From Fluviicola sp. (GTDB lineage Bacteria > Bacteroidota > Bacteroidia > Flavobacteriales_D > Crocinitomicaceae), in NCBI GenBank assembly GCA_002734065.2, contig NVXU02000020.1:113402-177401 (forward strand): a stretch of DNA of 64,000 nt. Reading direction: 5' to 3'. Shown here piece after piece: positions 1 through 9,102 of this stretch (the stretch's first letter is position 1; each line of letters starts with the position of its first letter). The notes below the pieces were generated by a model, which saw only the letters and a program-made list of their open reading frames with translations, had not been told where the DNA came from and searched no databases. The position numbers and the translations under genes were made by a program.

Positions 1-1423
1 GTAATTGAATGAAGCCTGTTGGCATTGAAGTAACAGAATCTATGGAGAGAGTTTGGTTAACAATAACTGTCAAAGTATCTTCATTGGTAAAGCCACAGAA
101 GTCAGTAATAGTAACGTAATAATCAATGGTGTCGTTTGCATTTGCCGGGACCGTTAAGGTACTATTGGTATCGTTGGGTGAAGTGTTCCATAAATAGGTG
201 TAGGGGGCGACTCCATCCATTCCAACAGAAAACACATCAATAGAGTCTTGTAAACAAAACACAGCGGTATCCTGGGCCAGTATATTGACATTGGGTTGGT
301 CAAAGAGCCAAATTATACCAGTAGTGATAATTGTATCGCCCGAAGGTAAAATACTTGTAACAGTTAGAATAACGCTCTCATAACCTTCAAAGAATCCATC
401 TTGAAAAGCAGAAAAGGGAATCGTTACTTGCGTAGAATCCGGAAGGAATAAAACAGAATCGGGAATCAACGTATAATCGACACCATTTGTAGCCGTTCCA
501 GTAATCACAACTTCTACATAAAGAGAATCACCTGCTTGACATGAGGGGCGTGTAAAAATAAAATCTGCATCCGTTCCACAACCTTCAAAAATAACAGAAT
601 CACCAAATAGGCTTGGGTCAATGTTGGTGACAAGAGATAAATCCACAGGAACGGCTTGAAAGCTTCCTCCTTCTAAAAACACACCTGTATCTAAAATTCC
701 ATCTTGTGCATCAGCAATGGCAAATTTGAAACTATATGTAGAATCACAGATAACATTGAACCGAATTTCAATAGGAGTAGTGAAACCATTAAAAGTATGT
801 CCCACAGGTGTTCCAATGTAATATTGAGGATTCAATCCAGGGTGAATAGTAGAAATAGTAATAGGTTCAGTTGTACCTGGTACAAGTGCCAGATTTTGAA
901 CATTGTAATTTCCACCAGCAGGGTCGGGACCAGAGATATAAAATCCAAATGCATCATTAAATTGCGTGTTGACATAGGTTAAATATTCTTCTGAAGCAAA
1001 AACGAATCTAAAAATTACAACATCGCCTGTAGGTACGAAATCAAACTCTAATACAGCAGCGTCAAAAGTTGAGGTGATTGAACCTGCATTTGGGTTAGAA
1101 GTCACAGATTGAGCTGTTGCCAATACATCAGCGTCACCAGGACCTCCTAGAGTGGTGCTAGGGTTTCCAGGAGGAGCAATGTCAACAACATTCCCAGAAG
1201 ACATAACGACACCAGAATCCAAACCAATATTTGAACCATTCGCATCAAAAAAACCAATTTGCCCGGGAAACCCAGAAAAAGTAATGTTTGATGTTACTAA
1301 ACCAGGGCCAATTAGTGTGTTTGTCACCAAACTCGTAGGCGTCGGTGTATTGTCAATAATTATCTGTCCAATAATAGAAGAGTAAATGCCAATTGAAAAT
1401 ATAAGTAATGATAAAATTTTCAT
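1..1423 (-). CDS. choice-of-anchor-L domain surface protein (partial, C-terminus off left edge)
   Basis: Reading minus from the ATG at 1423, the frame stays open to base 1 (at least 474 residues). It begins with a secretion signal (MKILSLLIFSIGIYSSIIGQ). The next ~220 residues match the choice-of-anchor-L pattern: a LDSGVVMSSGN segment, FVFASEEYLTYV, and NDAFGFYISGP. These are also seen in the giant adhesin starting at 47802. A Calx-beta-like stretch follows (GTATNGVDYTLIPDSV, then FEGYESVILTVTS), then Ig-like sequence with YLWNTSPNDT. Family members in Bacteroidota are exported and usually end in a T9SS sorting domain, which here would lie outside the window. Role is inferred as a surface or secreted adhesin; the ligand is unknown. 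It is divergent from the M20 peptidase. Confidence 0.85.
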   Translation of the reverse strand, partial: MKILSLLIFSIGIYSSIIGQIIIDNTPTPTSLVTNTLIGPGLVTSNITFSGFPGQIGFFDANGSNIGLDSGVVMSSGNVVDIAPPGNPSTTLGGPGDADVLATAQSVTSNPNAGSITSTFDAAVLEFDFVPTGDVVIFRFVFASEEYLTYVNTQFNDAFGFYISGPDPAGGNYNVQNLALVPGTTEPITISTIHPGLNPQYYIGTPVGHTFNGFTTPIEIRFNVICDSTYSFKFAIADAQDGILDTGVFLEGGSFQAVPVDLSLVTNIDPSLFGDSVIFEGCGTDADFIFTRPSCQAGDSLYVEVVITGTATNGVDYTLIPDSVLFLPDSTQVTIPFSAFQDGFFEGYESVILTVTSILPSGDTIITTGIIWLFDQPNVNILAQDTAVFCLQDSIDVFSVGMDGVAPYTYLWNTSPNDTNSTLTVPANANDTIDYYVTITDFCGFTNEDTLTVIVNQTLSIDSVTSMPTGFIQL

Positions 1424-1564
1424 AGTCAATAAATTTGTAGTGTCTAATGATGCTAAGACTTTCATTCTTGGATAAAAGTTGCATCACTTTTTAATTTAAT
1501 TACGAATATAGCTTGTTTTTTGCAAATAATGCCGATTTTTGAGGAGTTCAAATAAAAAAAAGCA

Positions 1565-2956
1565 ATGGAAGCAACACAAAAATACATTTCAGAAAACAAG
1601 CAACGGTTCGTTGACGAGTTAATAGATTTACTAAAAATACCATCTGTTTCTGCGGATCCTTCTTTTTCAAAGGATGTATTTGCAACCGCAGAAATGGTTG
1701 CACATCGTTTAAAAGAAGCAGGAGCAGAGAATATTGAAGTGTGTGAAACAGCAGGTTACCCTATTGTATATGGTGACAAAATGATTGACGCCTCCCTCCC
1801 TACAGTTTTGGTCTATGGACACTACGATGTACAACCTGCAGACCCAATTGATTTATGGGATTCTCCAGCTTTTGAACCAGTAATTAAGAAGACGGAAATT
1901 CACCCAGAAGGAGCCATATTTGCTCGTGGCGCTTGTGATGACAAAGGCCAAATGTACATGCACGTCAAGGCTTTTGAAGCAATGATGGTGGCAGATGAAC
2001 TTCCTTGCAATGTGAAATTCATGATTGAGGGAGAAGAGGAAGTTGGAAGTGAGAATTTGGGCATCTTCGTGCAGAATAATCACGAGCGTTTAACAGCAGA
2101 TGTTATTCTTGTTTCTGATACAGGAATGCTGGCAAATGATGTTCCTTCTATCACTACAGGACTTAGAGGATTGAGTTATGTCGAGGTTGAAGTGACAGGT
2201 CCTAACCGTGATTTACACTCTGGATTGTATGGAGGTTGCGTTGCCAATCCTATTAATATCCTCGCAAAAATGATTGCTTCTTTGCACGATGAGAATAATA
2301 AAATCACCATTCCAGGATTCTACGATAAAGTGATTAATTTGACAGATGAAGAACGTGCTGAAATGGCAAAAGCACCTTTCAGCAAGGAAGCATATTGCAA
2401 AGCTTTAGACATTGATGAGGTGATGGGAGAAACTGGTTATTCTACGATGGAAAGGGGTTCTATTCGTCCAACATTGGATGTGAATGGGATTTGGGGAGGT
2501 TATATTGGTCAAGGTGCGAAAACCGTAATTGCTTCGCAAGCGTTTGCAAAAATTTCGATGCGATTGGTTCCAGATCAAGATCCAATTGAGATTACAAATT
2601 TATTTTTAAAGCATTTCGAGTCCATTGCTCCAGTGGGAACAAAGGTTAAAGTTACGCCGCATCATGGTGGAGAACCTGCGGTGACACCTATTGATTCTAT
2701 CGGTTACAAAGCGGCAAGCATTGCGTATGAGAATACCTTTGGTAAAAAACCAATTCCAGTAAGAAGTGGAGGTTCAATTCCAATTGTGGCGATGTTTGAG
2801 AAAGAATTGGGCTTGAAATCGATATTAATGGGCTTTGGATTGGATAGTGATGCTATTCATTCTCCCAATGAACACTACGGTTTGTTTAATTTCTACAAAG
2901 GAATTGAAACCATTCCGCATTTTTTCGTTGCATATACGGAGTTGATGAAAAAATGA
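1565..2956 (+). CDS. M20 family dipeptidase
   Basis: 463 residues, the usual length for M20 dipeptidases of the CNDP/DapE-like group, which cleave dipeptides with a two-zinc centre in the cytoplasm. Metal-site motifs are visible: GHYDVQP (His near residue 86), ARGACDDKGQ (bridging Asp near 125), MIEGEEEVGS (catalytic and metal Glu pair near 158) and VSDTGM. The lid or dimerisation domain holds the typical DLHSGLYGG, and a late HSPNEHYG supplies the last His. No signal peptide. The start codon follows an A-rich stretch. The gene stands alone, divergent from the anchor-L gene. Substrate cannot be read from sequence. Confidence 0.92.
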   Translation: MEATQKYISENKQRFVDELIDLLKIPSVSADPSFSKDVFATAEMVAHRLKEAGAENIEVCETAGYPIVYGDKMIDASLPTVLVYGHYDVQPADPIDLWDSPAFEPVIKKTEIHPEGAIFARGACDDKGQMYMHVKAFEAMMVADELPCNVKFMIEGEEEVGSENLGIFVQNNHERLTADVILVSDTGMLANDVPSITTGLRGLSYVEVEVTGPNRDLHSGLYGGCVANPINILAKMIASLHDENNKITIPGFYDKVINLTDEERAEMAKAPFSKEAYCKALDIDEVMGETGYSTMERGSIRPTLDVNGIWGGYIGQGAKTVIASQAFAKISMRLVPDQDPIEITNLFLKHFESIAPVGTKVKVTPHHGGEPAVTPIDSIGYKAASIAYENTFGKKPIPVRSGGSIPIVAMFEKELGLKSILMGFGLDSDAIHSPNEHYGLFNFYKGIETIPHFFVAYTELMKK

Positions 2957-3011
2957 TTCAATGATATAATGCTCTAATGATAGAATGTTTCAGTTTACTA
3001 AATAAAAAGCG

Positions 3012-4079
3012 ATGTATAAATTATTTTTCCCATTTCTAGTCATCCTTTTCGTTTCTTGTTCGCAAGAAGAGGAGGTTAAGACTAATGAAAGTATTGAAAT
3101 CACCTTTCAAAGAACGGTAACGAGCGATCACAATCCTGATGTGAATGGAATTGATACAATTATGGTTACAATTGACGGTAATTTGAGCAAAGAATATAAC
3201 TTATATGATTTTAACCACTCTATTTTAAATGCAGAAACAAAAGAAAAAACCTTCTATTATATAGGTATTAATTCGGACACCTGTTATAATATTTTATCTG
3301 ACACTATCGACTATAAGATGCAGGAATTACAAGGCAAGAAAGAAATTCTTGGCTATGCTTGTAAAAAGGCAATTTTTACTTCAGTTAAAGATACAATAAC
3401 GGCGTATTATACAGATGAATTATCTGGCAACTTTACTTTTCGACCAGGATTAAAAATTAATGGAACGATATTGGAAATGTATCTTCCAGACCAGTTTGGT
3501 TATAAGAATAACTGGAAAGCCGTCTCCATAGATAATCATTCAAAAACGATGATTAATTATCCAGTTGGTTATTACAATGACGAAGATGAAGACTATTTAA
3601 AGAGAAGAACTGAATTCTGGGAGGAATTGTCTAAGAGTTTGAAATTATTAGAAGTAGGTCAACCGGCACCAATTTTTTCCAGCAGAGATATTTACGGAGA
3701 ACTCATTGATCTGGAAAAGCTAAAAGGGAAAGTAGTAGTTTTAAATTTTTGGTTTGTTTCTTGTACAGGCTGTGTTGCTGAAATGCCTGAACTAAATAAA
3801 ATTAAAGAACAGTTTCGAGATAAAGATGTTGAATTTATTTCTATAGTTAGCAATTCTAAGAATGACATATTAAAATTTTTACGCAAAAAAGAATTTAACT
3901 TTAAACATATCTCAGAAGGTGGCTTGCTATGTGTCAAGTATGGCGTAACAGGAAGTCCAACATCAATAATTATTGATAAGGAAGGAAATATTAGTAAATT
4001 ATATTATTTTATGATGGTTGAACCTCACATTGGCTATGATAATTTTGTGGAAGCAATATCAGATGAACTTAACAAATAA
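3012..4079 (+). CDS. TlpA-like thioredoxin-fold lipoprotein
   Basis: 355 residues. The N-terminus is a lipoprotein signal (hydrophobic segment ending FVSCS, lipobox Cys near 16), so it is probably anchored in an envelope membrane. Residues ~20-210 are a Bacteroidota-type N-terminal region without a recognised family. Residues ~215-355 are a thioredoxin/AhpC-TSA fold: VGQPAPIFSS, then VVLNFWFVSCTGC with the redox pair Cys251-Thr-Gly-Cys254, then the cis-Pro segment TGSPTSIIID. Members of this group reduce disulfides in exported proteins or support cytochrome maturation; the specific partner is unknown. The next gene starts 4 nt after its stop, so they are probably co-transcribed. Confidence 0.85.
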   Translation: MYKLFFPFLVILFVSCSQEEEVKTNESIEITFQRTVTSDHNPDVNGIDTIMVTIDGNLSKEYNLYDFNHSILNAETKEKTFYYIGINSDTCYNILSDTIDYKMQELQGKKEILGYACKKAIFTSVKDTITAYYTDELSGNFTFRPGLKINGTILEMYLPDQFGYKNNWKAVSIDNHSKTMINYPVGYYNDEDEDYLKRRTEFWEELSKSLKLLEVGQPAPIFSSRDIYGELIDLEKLKGKVVVLNFWFVSCTGCVAEMPELNKIKEQFRDKDVEFISIVSNSKNDILKFLRKKEFNFKHISEGGLLCVKYGVTGSPTSIIIDKEGNISKLYYFMMVEPHIGYDNFVEAISDELNK

Positions 4080-4083
4080 AACT

Positions 4084-4599
4084 ATGAGCATTTCGACAAA
4101 TTTAGACACTGCATTGAACTCATTTCTATATAGGCTCAATGCAAGCAAAATAATCATCATCCTAACTGCATTCTTCTTAGCAACTTCTTGCACATTCTAC
4201 GAGCCAGAATTTCGTGGAGGTGAGAATATAAAAATGGGTAAATTAAATGGTAAAACACTGAAGTTAACCGTTGATGCTGACATCTACAATGAAAATAGTT
4301 TTGCACTCAAAGTGAAACCGTCAACTTTAGACGTCTATATAGAAGATCAGTACATGGGCAAGGTTCATTTGGATAAGAAATTCAAGATGAAACGAAAATC
4401 AACGACCCGCGTGTCTGCCCCTTTAACATTGACACTTGCGGACGGCGCAATGTTTAAACTATTAGCTCTTGCGAATAAGAAGAACCTGAAAATTCGTCTA
4501 TCAGGAAAAGTAAAAGCGGGTGCTTTTTTCATTTCAAAAAAGATAGATGTCAATGAAGAAAAAACGATTAGCGGCATTAAATCTAAATTGGGACTGTAG
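4084..4599 (+). CDS. LEA14-like lipoprotein
   Basis: 171 residues when started at the ATG at 4084, which lies just after the previous stop; an upstream in-frame start at 4018 would run through the preceding gene and is less likely. A hydrophobic segment ends LATSCTFYEP, a lipobox. The rest resembles the LEA type-2/WHy beta-sandwich: LTVDADIYNENSFALKVK, a short strand DVYIEDQYMGKV, then TTRVSAPLTLTLADG. Such small lipoproteins are common in Bacteroidota and have no firm function. The stop codon TAG is the first part of a GTAGGCTTCG sequence that also marks the end of the gene at 22552-23217. Confidence 0.7.
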   Translation: MSISTNLDTALNSFLYRLNASKIIIILTAFFLATSCTFYEPEFRGGENIKMGKLNGKTLKLTVDADIYNENSFALKVKPSTLDVYIEDQYMGKVHLDKKFKMKRKSTTRVSAPLTLTLADGAMFKLLALANKKNLKIRLSGKVKAGAFFISKKIDVNEEKTISGIKSKLGL

Positions 4600-4641
4600 G
4601 CTTCGTGACTTTTAGCACCTCAGTCTCCTCAACCTACAACC
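4596..4641. repeat. degenerate copy of the GTAGGCTTCG hairpin repeat
   Basis: The stop codon of the LEA14-like gene is embedded in GTAGGCTTCG, and the segment ends CAACCTAC, giving outer arms GTAGG/CCTAC. The interior contains ACCTCAGTCTCC, resembling pieces of the clearer hairpin at 23214-23238, but it is interrupted. I read it as a decayed or rearranged member of that family. Confidence 0.45.
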
Positions 4642-4655
4642 CGAGAGCTTTTATT

Positions 4656-5666
4656 ATGAAAAGTAAGCGTAGATGGATTTATTATTTGCTCCTTATTCCA
4701 ATTTGTTTTGAGGTGGCATTGCTCGTGTTAGGTTATCGAAGATATACGCCTATTGATTACACCATTACTTCTTCACCCGCTTATTGCCTTTCTCCCGATG
4801 CAAACTTTGGTTTTGCGTTAAATCCAGGTGAATTTGAAGTGACCATCAACAAAAAACTGACTTATTCTGTCGCGCACACCAAAGATTCACTAAGAGAGAT
4901 TCCTTTTGCACTTTCTGACTCTGCGACAAGAAAAATCTACTTGTTAGGATGCTCTTATACTTATGGAATGGGCGTAAATGATGATGAAAATTTCCCAGCT
5001 TTGATTCAAAAAGCAATGCCGAACACAAAAGTTAAAAATCTCGGCGTTCCTGGACTTGGAACGGTTCAAAGTTATTTACAATTGCAAAAAATGATTTTGG
5101 AGAATGATATTCCAACGACAGTAATTCTCAATTATGCAGATTTTCATGACATGCGCAATGCGTTGACGCCATTCTACCGAGAAAACTTAAAAATTGGCTT
5201 TGAACGATCGAGCAATGAGGTGAAATTGATTATGAAGTCCAGTAGAATTCCCTACATTGAGAAAGTAAACGATGACTTTGTACTCAGCTATTGCAAATGG
5301 AATGATTTATATGAAAACTGGACGTTTAGGAGTGTTTTTGCAAGCGTTAATTTTTTGCAAGCAAAATCGGACCTTTCTCAAGACGAATCGATTCCCAAAA
5401 AAGAGATTACTTTTTATCTTGTAGAAGAGATGAAAAAACTTTGCGAAGAAAACGATATCCAATTCATCATCACTGGAATAACTCAAACAAACGACACGCA
5501 AGCAACGCTAAAAGAGTTTGCAAAAATGGGCATTCAAATTCTTGATATTTCTGTTGATTTAAGCCTTGAAAAATACAACAACATGCCGTATGATAGTCAT
5601 CCGAATAGGTTGACGCATTCGATTTGGGCAGAGAGGGTTTTGGAGGTGATTAAAGATAAAAGATGA
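4656..5666 (+). CDS. SGNH/GDSL-like hydrolase-fold membrane-anchored protein
   Basis: 336 residues from the ATG at 4656; the longer in-frame start at 4605 would put repeat-derived sequence ahead of the membrane anchor. A basic start (MKSKRR) and one hydrophobic helix (residues ~8-25) anchor it with the body outside the cytoplasm. LGCSYTYGMG (Ser near 101) fits block I of SGNH esterases, VPGLGTVQSY resembles the Gly block, and YDSHPNRLTH near the C-terminus supplies the block V Asp and His. Family members hydrolyse acyl esters, often on glycans or lipids; the substrate here is unknown. Its stop overlaps the start of the CHAP gene by 4 nt (ATGA), suggesting translational coupling. Confidence 0.7.
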   Translation: MKSKRRWIYYLLLIPICFEVALLVLGYRRYTPIDYTITSSPAYCLSPDANFGFALNPGEFEVTINKKLTYSVAHTKDSLREIPFALSDSATRKIYLLGCSYTYGMGVNDDENFPALIQKAMPNTKVKNLGVPGLGTVQSYLQLQKMILENDIPTTVILNYADFHDMRNALTPFYRENLKIGFERSSNEVKLIMKSSRIPYIEKVNDDFVLSYCKWNDLYENWTFRSVFASVNFLQAKSDLSQDESIPKKEITFYLVEEMKKLCEENDIQFIITGITQTNDTQATLKEFAKMGIQILDISVDLSLEKYNNMPYDSHPNRLTHSIWAERVLEVIKDKR

Positions 5667-6250
5667 AAAAAAGAGTTGCTGTTTTACTGATTTTTCTTCT
5701 CCTTGTTTCAGGGTTGGTGTTTTACATGAACAAAAAGGGCGATTTTAATCCTTCTCATAAAATTGGAGATGCAATTGATAGCCTGAATCATGTCAAAGTG
5801 TTTTACAATGGAGGTGTTAGCAATGTTCAATCACGAAATGTCATTGACGGATACAACCTTGGGCTTAAATACCAATGTGTAGAATTTGTAAAGCGCTACT
5901 ACTTTGAATTTTATAAGCACAGAATGCCAGACACTTACGGTCATGCAAAAAGTTTTTTTGACAAGAACGTTGAGGATGGAAAAGTAAACAAACTAAGAGG
6001 GTTGTTACAATTCGATAATCCAAGTCTTGCAAAACCTCAAGTTGGAGATATACTTGTCTTTGATGCTACTACATTCAATTCATACGGACATGTAGCAATC
6101 GTTTCTTCTGTGTCTGAAGATGAGATTGAAATTATTCAGCAGAATGCCGGTCCGTTTTCGTCAACTCGCGAGAAGTATCAATTAACGCAAGAATTACACC
6201 ATTATAAAATTGAGAATAAACGAATACTTGGGTGGTTGCGAATGAACTAA
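5663..6250 (+). CDS. CHAP-domain cysteine amidase/peptidase, exported
   Basis: 195 residues with an N-terminal membrane helix or signal (AVLLIFLLLVSGLVFYM). The CHAP core has catalytic Cys72 in YQCVEFVKRYY, an LVFDATTFNSYGHVAIVSSV block with His143, and a downstream IIQQNAG. CHAP (NlpC/P60-like) enzymes cut peptidoglycan peptides or amide bonds; export fits a wall role. The gene overlaps the SGNH-like gene by 4 nt, so the two may act on the same envelope substrate (inference). It is convergent with the M28 peptidase. Confidence 0.83.
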   Translation: MKKRVAVLLIFLLLVSGLVFYMNKKGDFNPSHKIGDAIDSLNHVKVFYNGGVSNVQSRNVIDGYNLGLKYQCVEFVKRYYFEFYKHRMPDTYGHAKSFFDKNVEDGKVNKLRGLLQFDNPSLAKPQVGDILVFDATTFNSYGHVAIVSSVSEDEIEIIQQNAGPFSSTREKYQLTQELHHYKIENKRILGWLRMN

Positions 6251-6274
6251 CCTTCCGAAGCAATGCGCATTTAA

Positions 6275-7534
6275 TCACATCCTCTTCACAAACTCAATCA
6301 ACAACTTTGTAATATCCGCATATTCAGCAAAGCTCAACTCCTCGTACGTGTCAAAAATATCATGATAATGACTGTTCTGACCCATTGTATAGATAAATAT
6401 CGCTGGAACTCCTTTTTCGGTGAACCAATAATGATCAGAATTGGCTGCAGGGCCTCTAATTTTCACTTTTGCAAGAAGGTCTAGTTCTTTATTGATTTTT
6501 TGAAGCAAATCGAACTCTTTTTTAAACAAAGTCCCGTTGACAACCGTAACTCCATGCTCGCCACTGCCCATGATGTCTAAATTGACCAAGAATTTTATCT
6601 TTTTCAACTTCAAAAGGGGATGCTCTGTGTAGAATTTAGAACCAACCAATCCTGCTTCTTCTCCAGCAAAAGCAATGAAGAGAATGTTGTATTTCGATGG
6701 ATGCTCTTTAAAATATTTTGCCATTGTCAGCAACATTGCCGTACCCGACGCATTGTCATTAGCACCGGGAAAGTGAGTGTCGGCTCCCATTCTTCCTAGG
6801 TGGTCGTAGTGAGCGGTAAATACAATCGTTTCTTTGCACTTTTTTTTGGCTGGTAAATAAGCAATGACATTTTGCGTTTGGTAATTCTCAATGACTTTTG
6901 CATCAACATTCATTTCTAACTGAACCCCTTTTTGGTAGACAGAATCTTGAATTTGAAAATAAGGGAAATACAATTGCTCTCGTCCAACCGACCACGTAAA
7001 TTTCTTATCAACGAGCTCTGCAACGGGCATTAATTGAGCAATTTCGTGCATGATTGGAAGAATTTGCTTCACGGTATCTTTAGATGCTCCAAGAAAATTA
7101 AAGACCATTATTTGACTATTTGGAACGCGCAAAATTTCAGAAATCAACGCTCTCATATAATCTAAATCGAGAATTTGCGCGGCTGACACTTCGGTTGGAT
7201 GCATAGAATATTGCCCACCTTTAGAACTAGGGTTGATGGAGAAATGAAGGCCAGGAACAAGCTGTTTTTCACCTTGACTCAGCGCCATTGCTCCCGGAAA
7301 AGTGTTCACTGACAACTGAAAATCTTGGTAGAAACCGTCGCCGTATGCCTCCGCTCCGATTTTCTTAAATTCTTCTACTAAATAGGCAGCAGCAATTGAA
7401 TCGCCGTGGTTGACATAACCTCTACCGTGAAATTCTGGAGAACACAATTGCTCCGTTATTCTGCGAATTTCTTCTATTTGAGAATTTACAACGGTAGAAA
7501 ACCCAATGAAAAGGAGGATGAGGGTGCTACGCAT
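6275..7534 (-). CDS. secreted M28 family zinc aminopeptidase
   Basis: 419 residues with signal peptide MRSTLILLFIGFSTVVNSQ. The M28 metal and catalytic motifs appear in order: FTAHYDHLG, FPGANDNASGTAML (bridging Asp), FAGEEAGLVGSKF (catalytic Glu pair), NLDIMGSGEHG, and the late NSHYHDIFDTYEE with the last His. The family removes N-terminal amino acids outside the cytoplasm using two zincs. The start overlaps the stop region of the gene at 7527-8294 by 8 nt, so the two are likely one transcript. I see no sorting domain, so it may stay in the periplasm. Confidence 0.9.
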   Translation of the reverse strand: MRSTLILLFIGFSTVVNSQIEEIRRITEQLCSPEFHGRGYVNHGDSIAAAYLVEEFKKIGAEAYGDGFYQDFQLSVNTFPGAMALSQGEKQLVPGLHFSINPSSKGGQYSMHPTEVSAAQILDLDYMRALISEILRVPNSQIMVFNFLGASKDTVKQILPIMHEIAQLMPVAELVDKKFTWSVGREQLYFPYFQIQDSVYQKGVQLEMNVDAKVIENYQTQNVIAYLPAKKKCKETIVFTAHYDHLGRMGADTHFPGANDNASGTAMLLTMAKYFKEHPSKYNILFIAFAGEEAGLVGSKFYTEHPLLKLKKIKFLVNLDIMGSGEHGVTVVNGTLFKKEFDLLQKINKELDLLAKVKIRGPAANSDHYWFTEKGVPAIFIYTMGQNSHYHDIFDTYEELSFAEYADITKLLIEFVKRM

Positions 7535-8294
7535 ATCGTCTGTTTACAAAAGAAACAAATTCCGTTACTGATTCTTCTTCGGCGTCCCACTCGTGTTCCG
7601 ACGCTAAGTCATTGATTTGAGTATTTGCTTCCGCTAAATCATTTTGAGCATCCAATATTTTGACTGCTTCATTAAAAGATTCACTCGAACCGTCAAATAA
7701 ATCATTGATGAAACGCAATTTCTCATTCAAACCAAAAGCACCAATTAAAGTGTCAATTTTGGTCCCTATTGAAAAACTGTGTGTTGAACTGTCCGATAAT
7801 TTTAGTTTAGAAACAAAATCTTCAGTTGAAGGAGAATTCACAGGCGCTTCTTCATCAATTTCGATATTCTCTTCTACAATTTCTTGAAGAACCTCTTTGT
7901 TTTCTGAAATGTCGCCCAAAATATCCTGAATAGAAGGAGGAGTTTCTATCTTCATTTCTTCTTCTGTCAATTCAATAAGAGGGTCCTCTTCTTTTGTGTC
8001 ATTCTCAACTTCTTCTGATGTTGTAGTGTCGTTTTCAGCTGGATTCCAATCGAAAGGTGCTTCAGATTTTGGGACTTCGAGAGCCTCAGTCTCCAAATCA
8101 GAGGTTTCAAGGCTGGGGGCTGAGGCTCTCGAAGCCCCAAATGCCTTGTACTTCAAAATAATTGATCTTTCATGTATCGACCTCGTAAGAAGTTCTAAAT
8201 CAGTCAGTTCTACGATTGATAAATTTCCTTGCTCCATTTTATCAACCAAGTTTTTCACCTTGTTGATTTGTTCTTTGTATGATTTTAATTCCAT
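7527..8294 (-). CDS. conserved acidic protein, unknown function
   Basis: 255 residues, no signal peptide. The N-terminus (1-~50) is predicted helical, the middle (~60-165) is very acidic and low-complexity, rich in Glu, Thr and Ser, and the C-terminal ~80 residues are a compact helical segment (IGAFGLNEKLRFINDLFDGS) of a type I have seen in Bacteroidota hypothetical proteins. The function is not known to me. The residues ~50-78 (AFGASRASAPSLETSDLETE and on) are encoded by two hairpin repeats in opposite orientation (8065-8148), so this linker looks inserted in frame. It is translationally coupled to the M28 peptidase. Confidence 0.7.
   Translation of the reverse strand: MELKSYKEQINKVKNLVDKMEQGNLSIVELTDLELLTRSIHERSIILKYKAFGASRASAPSLETSDLETEALEVPKSEAPFDWNPAENDTTTSEEVENDTKEEDPLIELTEEEMKIETPPSIQDILGDISENKEVLQEIVEENIEIDEEAPVNSPSTEDFVSKLKLSDSSTHSFSIGTKIDTLIGAFGLNEKLRFINDLFDGSSESFNEAVKILDAQNDLAEANTQINDLASEHEWDAEEESVTEFVSFVNRRYA
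8065..8099. repeat. hairpin repeat, loop TCGAGAGCCTC, inside a CDS
   Basis: Left arm 8065-8076, 11-nt apex 8077-8087, right arm 8088-8099. The arms pair at about 10 of 12 positions plus one G-T. The apex is the reverse complement of that in the copies at 8122-8132 and 31475-31485. It lies in the acidic linker of the 7527-8294 gene. Confidence 0.75.
8108..8148. repeat. hairpin repeat, loop GAGGCTCTCGA, inside a CDS
   Basis: Inner arms GGGGCT (8116-8121) and AGCCCC (8133-8138) flank the apex 8122-8132. Outer arms CAAGGC (8108-8113) and GCCTTG (8143-8148) also pair, across a small internal bulge. It is in inverse orientation to the copy 8 nt away, like a REP/BIME pair. Confidence 0.75.
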
Positions 8295-8520
8295 AATTTT
8301 CTACTTAAAAAAAGCCTTATCCTATTATTTTCCAAATGCTTATTTTTTATCCTCTCAATTCTAGAAAGACTTTTCAACATTTTAAGCAAGTTGCTAACGA
8401 AGTCACTTTTGGCAGTGACAAAATAACGAACTTGGTCGTCAAAGTTACCGAAGAATTTTAAGTTAGAAAGCGTTTATTCTATCTTTTTCTCTTCGTTTCA
8501 TTGTTAATAACCTTGATGAT

Positions 8521-9102
8521 ATGAATATGTTTTTGGAGCACTTCCCTGATGATAACAAACAACATGGTTGGGTAGAAGTGGTGTGTGGTTCAATGTTTTC
8601 TGGAAAAACGGAAGAATTAATTCGCCGTTTGAAGCGTGCAGAATTTGCCAACCAAAAAATATTATTGGTCAAACCAGCAATCGATGATCGTTACCACAAA
8701 GAAAATGTTGTGAGTCATCAAGGGACTTCTTTTACCGCTTTAGCAGTGAAGGATTCGCAAGCCGTTTTGGATATTTGGAAGAAAGAAAAGGTTGTTGCCA
8801 TCGACGAAGCACAATTCTTCGATGCCGGAATAGTTGACGTTTGCAATTCTCTTGCAGAAAAAGGAGTGCGCGTAATTGTTGCAGGTTTAGACATGGATTT
8901 TCAAGGTGTACCTTTTGGACCGATGCCGCAATTATTAAGCATCGCAGAATATGTCACAAAAGTCCACGCAATTTGCCTATCTTGTGGCAGTTTGGCGCAA
9001 TTCTCTCACAGAACGGGGGATGCCAAAGAACAAGTAATGGTCGGCGCTGTGGAGGAATACAAACCTCTTTGTCGATCGTGCTTTAATAAAATCGCACATT
9101 GA
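8521..9102 (+). CDS. tdk: thymidine kinase, type II
   Basis: 193 residues. It phosphorylates thymidine to dTMP with ATP in the salvage pathway. The P-loop GSMFSGKT is at residues 23-30, the Walker B/catalytic block AIDEAQFFD has Glu96 as the general base, and the substrate lasso follows. Structural zinc ligands are CLSCG near 150 and CRSCF near 185. Length and motif order are standard for the bacterial/human TK1 type. Its TGA stop overlaps the TTG start of the MurF-Alr gene, so translation is probably coupled. A TAACCTTG box at 8508-8515 sits 5 nt before the ATG (one mismatch to the -7 consensus). Confidence 0.95.
   Translation: MNMFLEHFPDDNKQHGWVEVVCGSMFSGKTEELIRRLKRAEFANQKILLVKPAIDDRYHKENVVSHQGTSFTALAVKDSQAVLDIWKKEKVVAIDEAQFFDAGIVDVCNSLAEKGVRVIVAGLDMDFQGVPFGPMPQLLSIAEYVTKVHAICLSCGSLAQFSHRTGDAKEQVMVGAVEEYKPLCRSCFNKIAH

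Noticed and set aside
704..982. Plus-strand ORF inside the left-edge gene
   Set aside because: It is antisense to the open minus-strand anchor-L gene, which has a signal peptide and recognisable motifs; the plus-strand peptide has no domain-like sequence.
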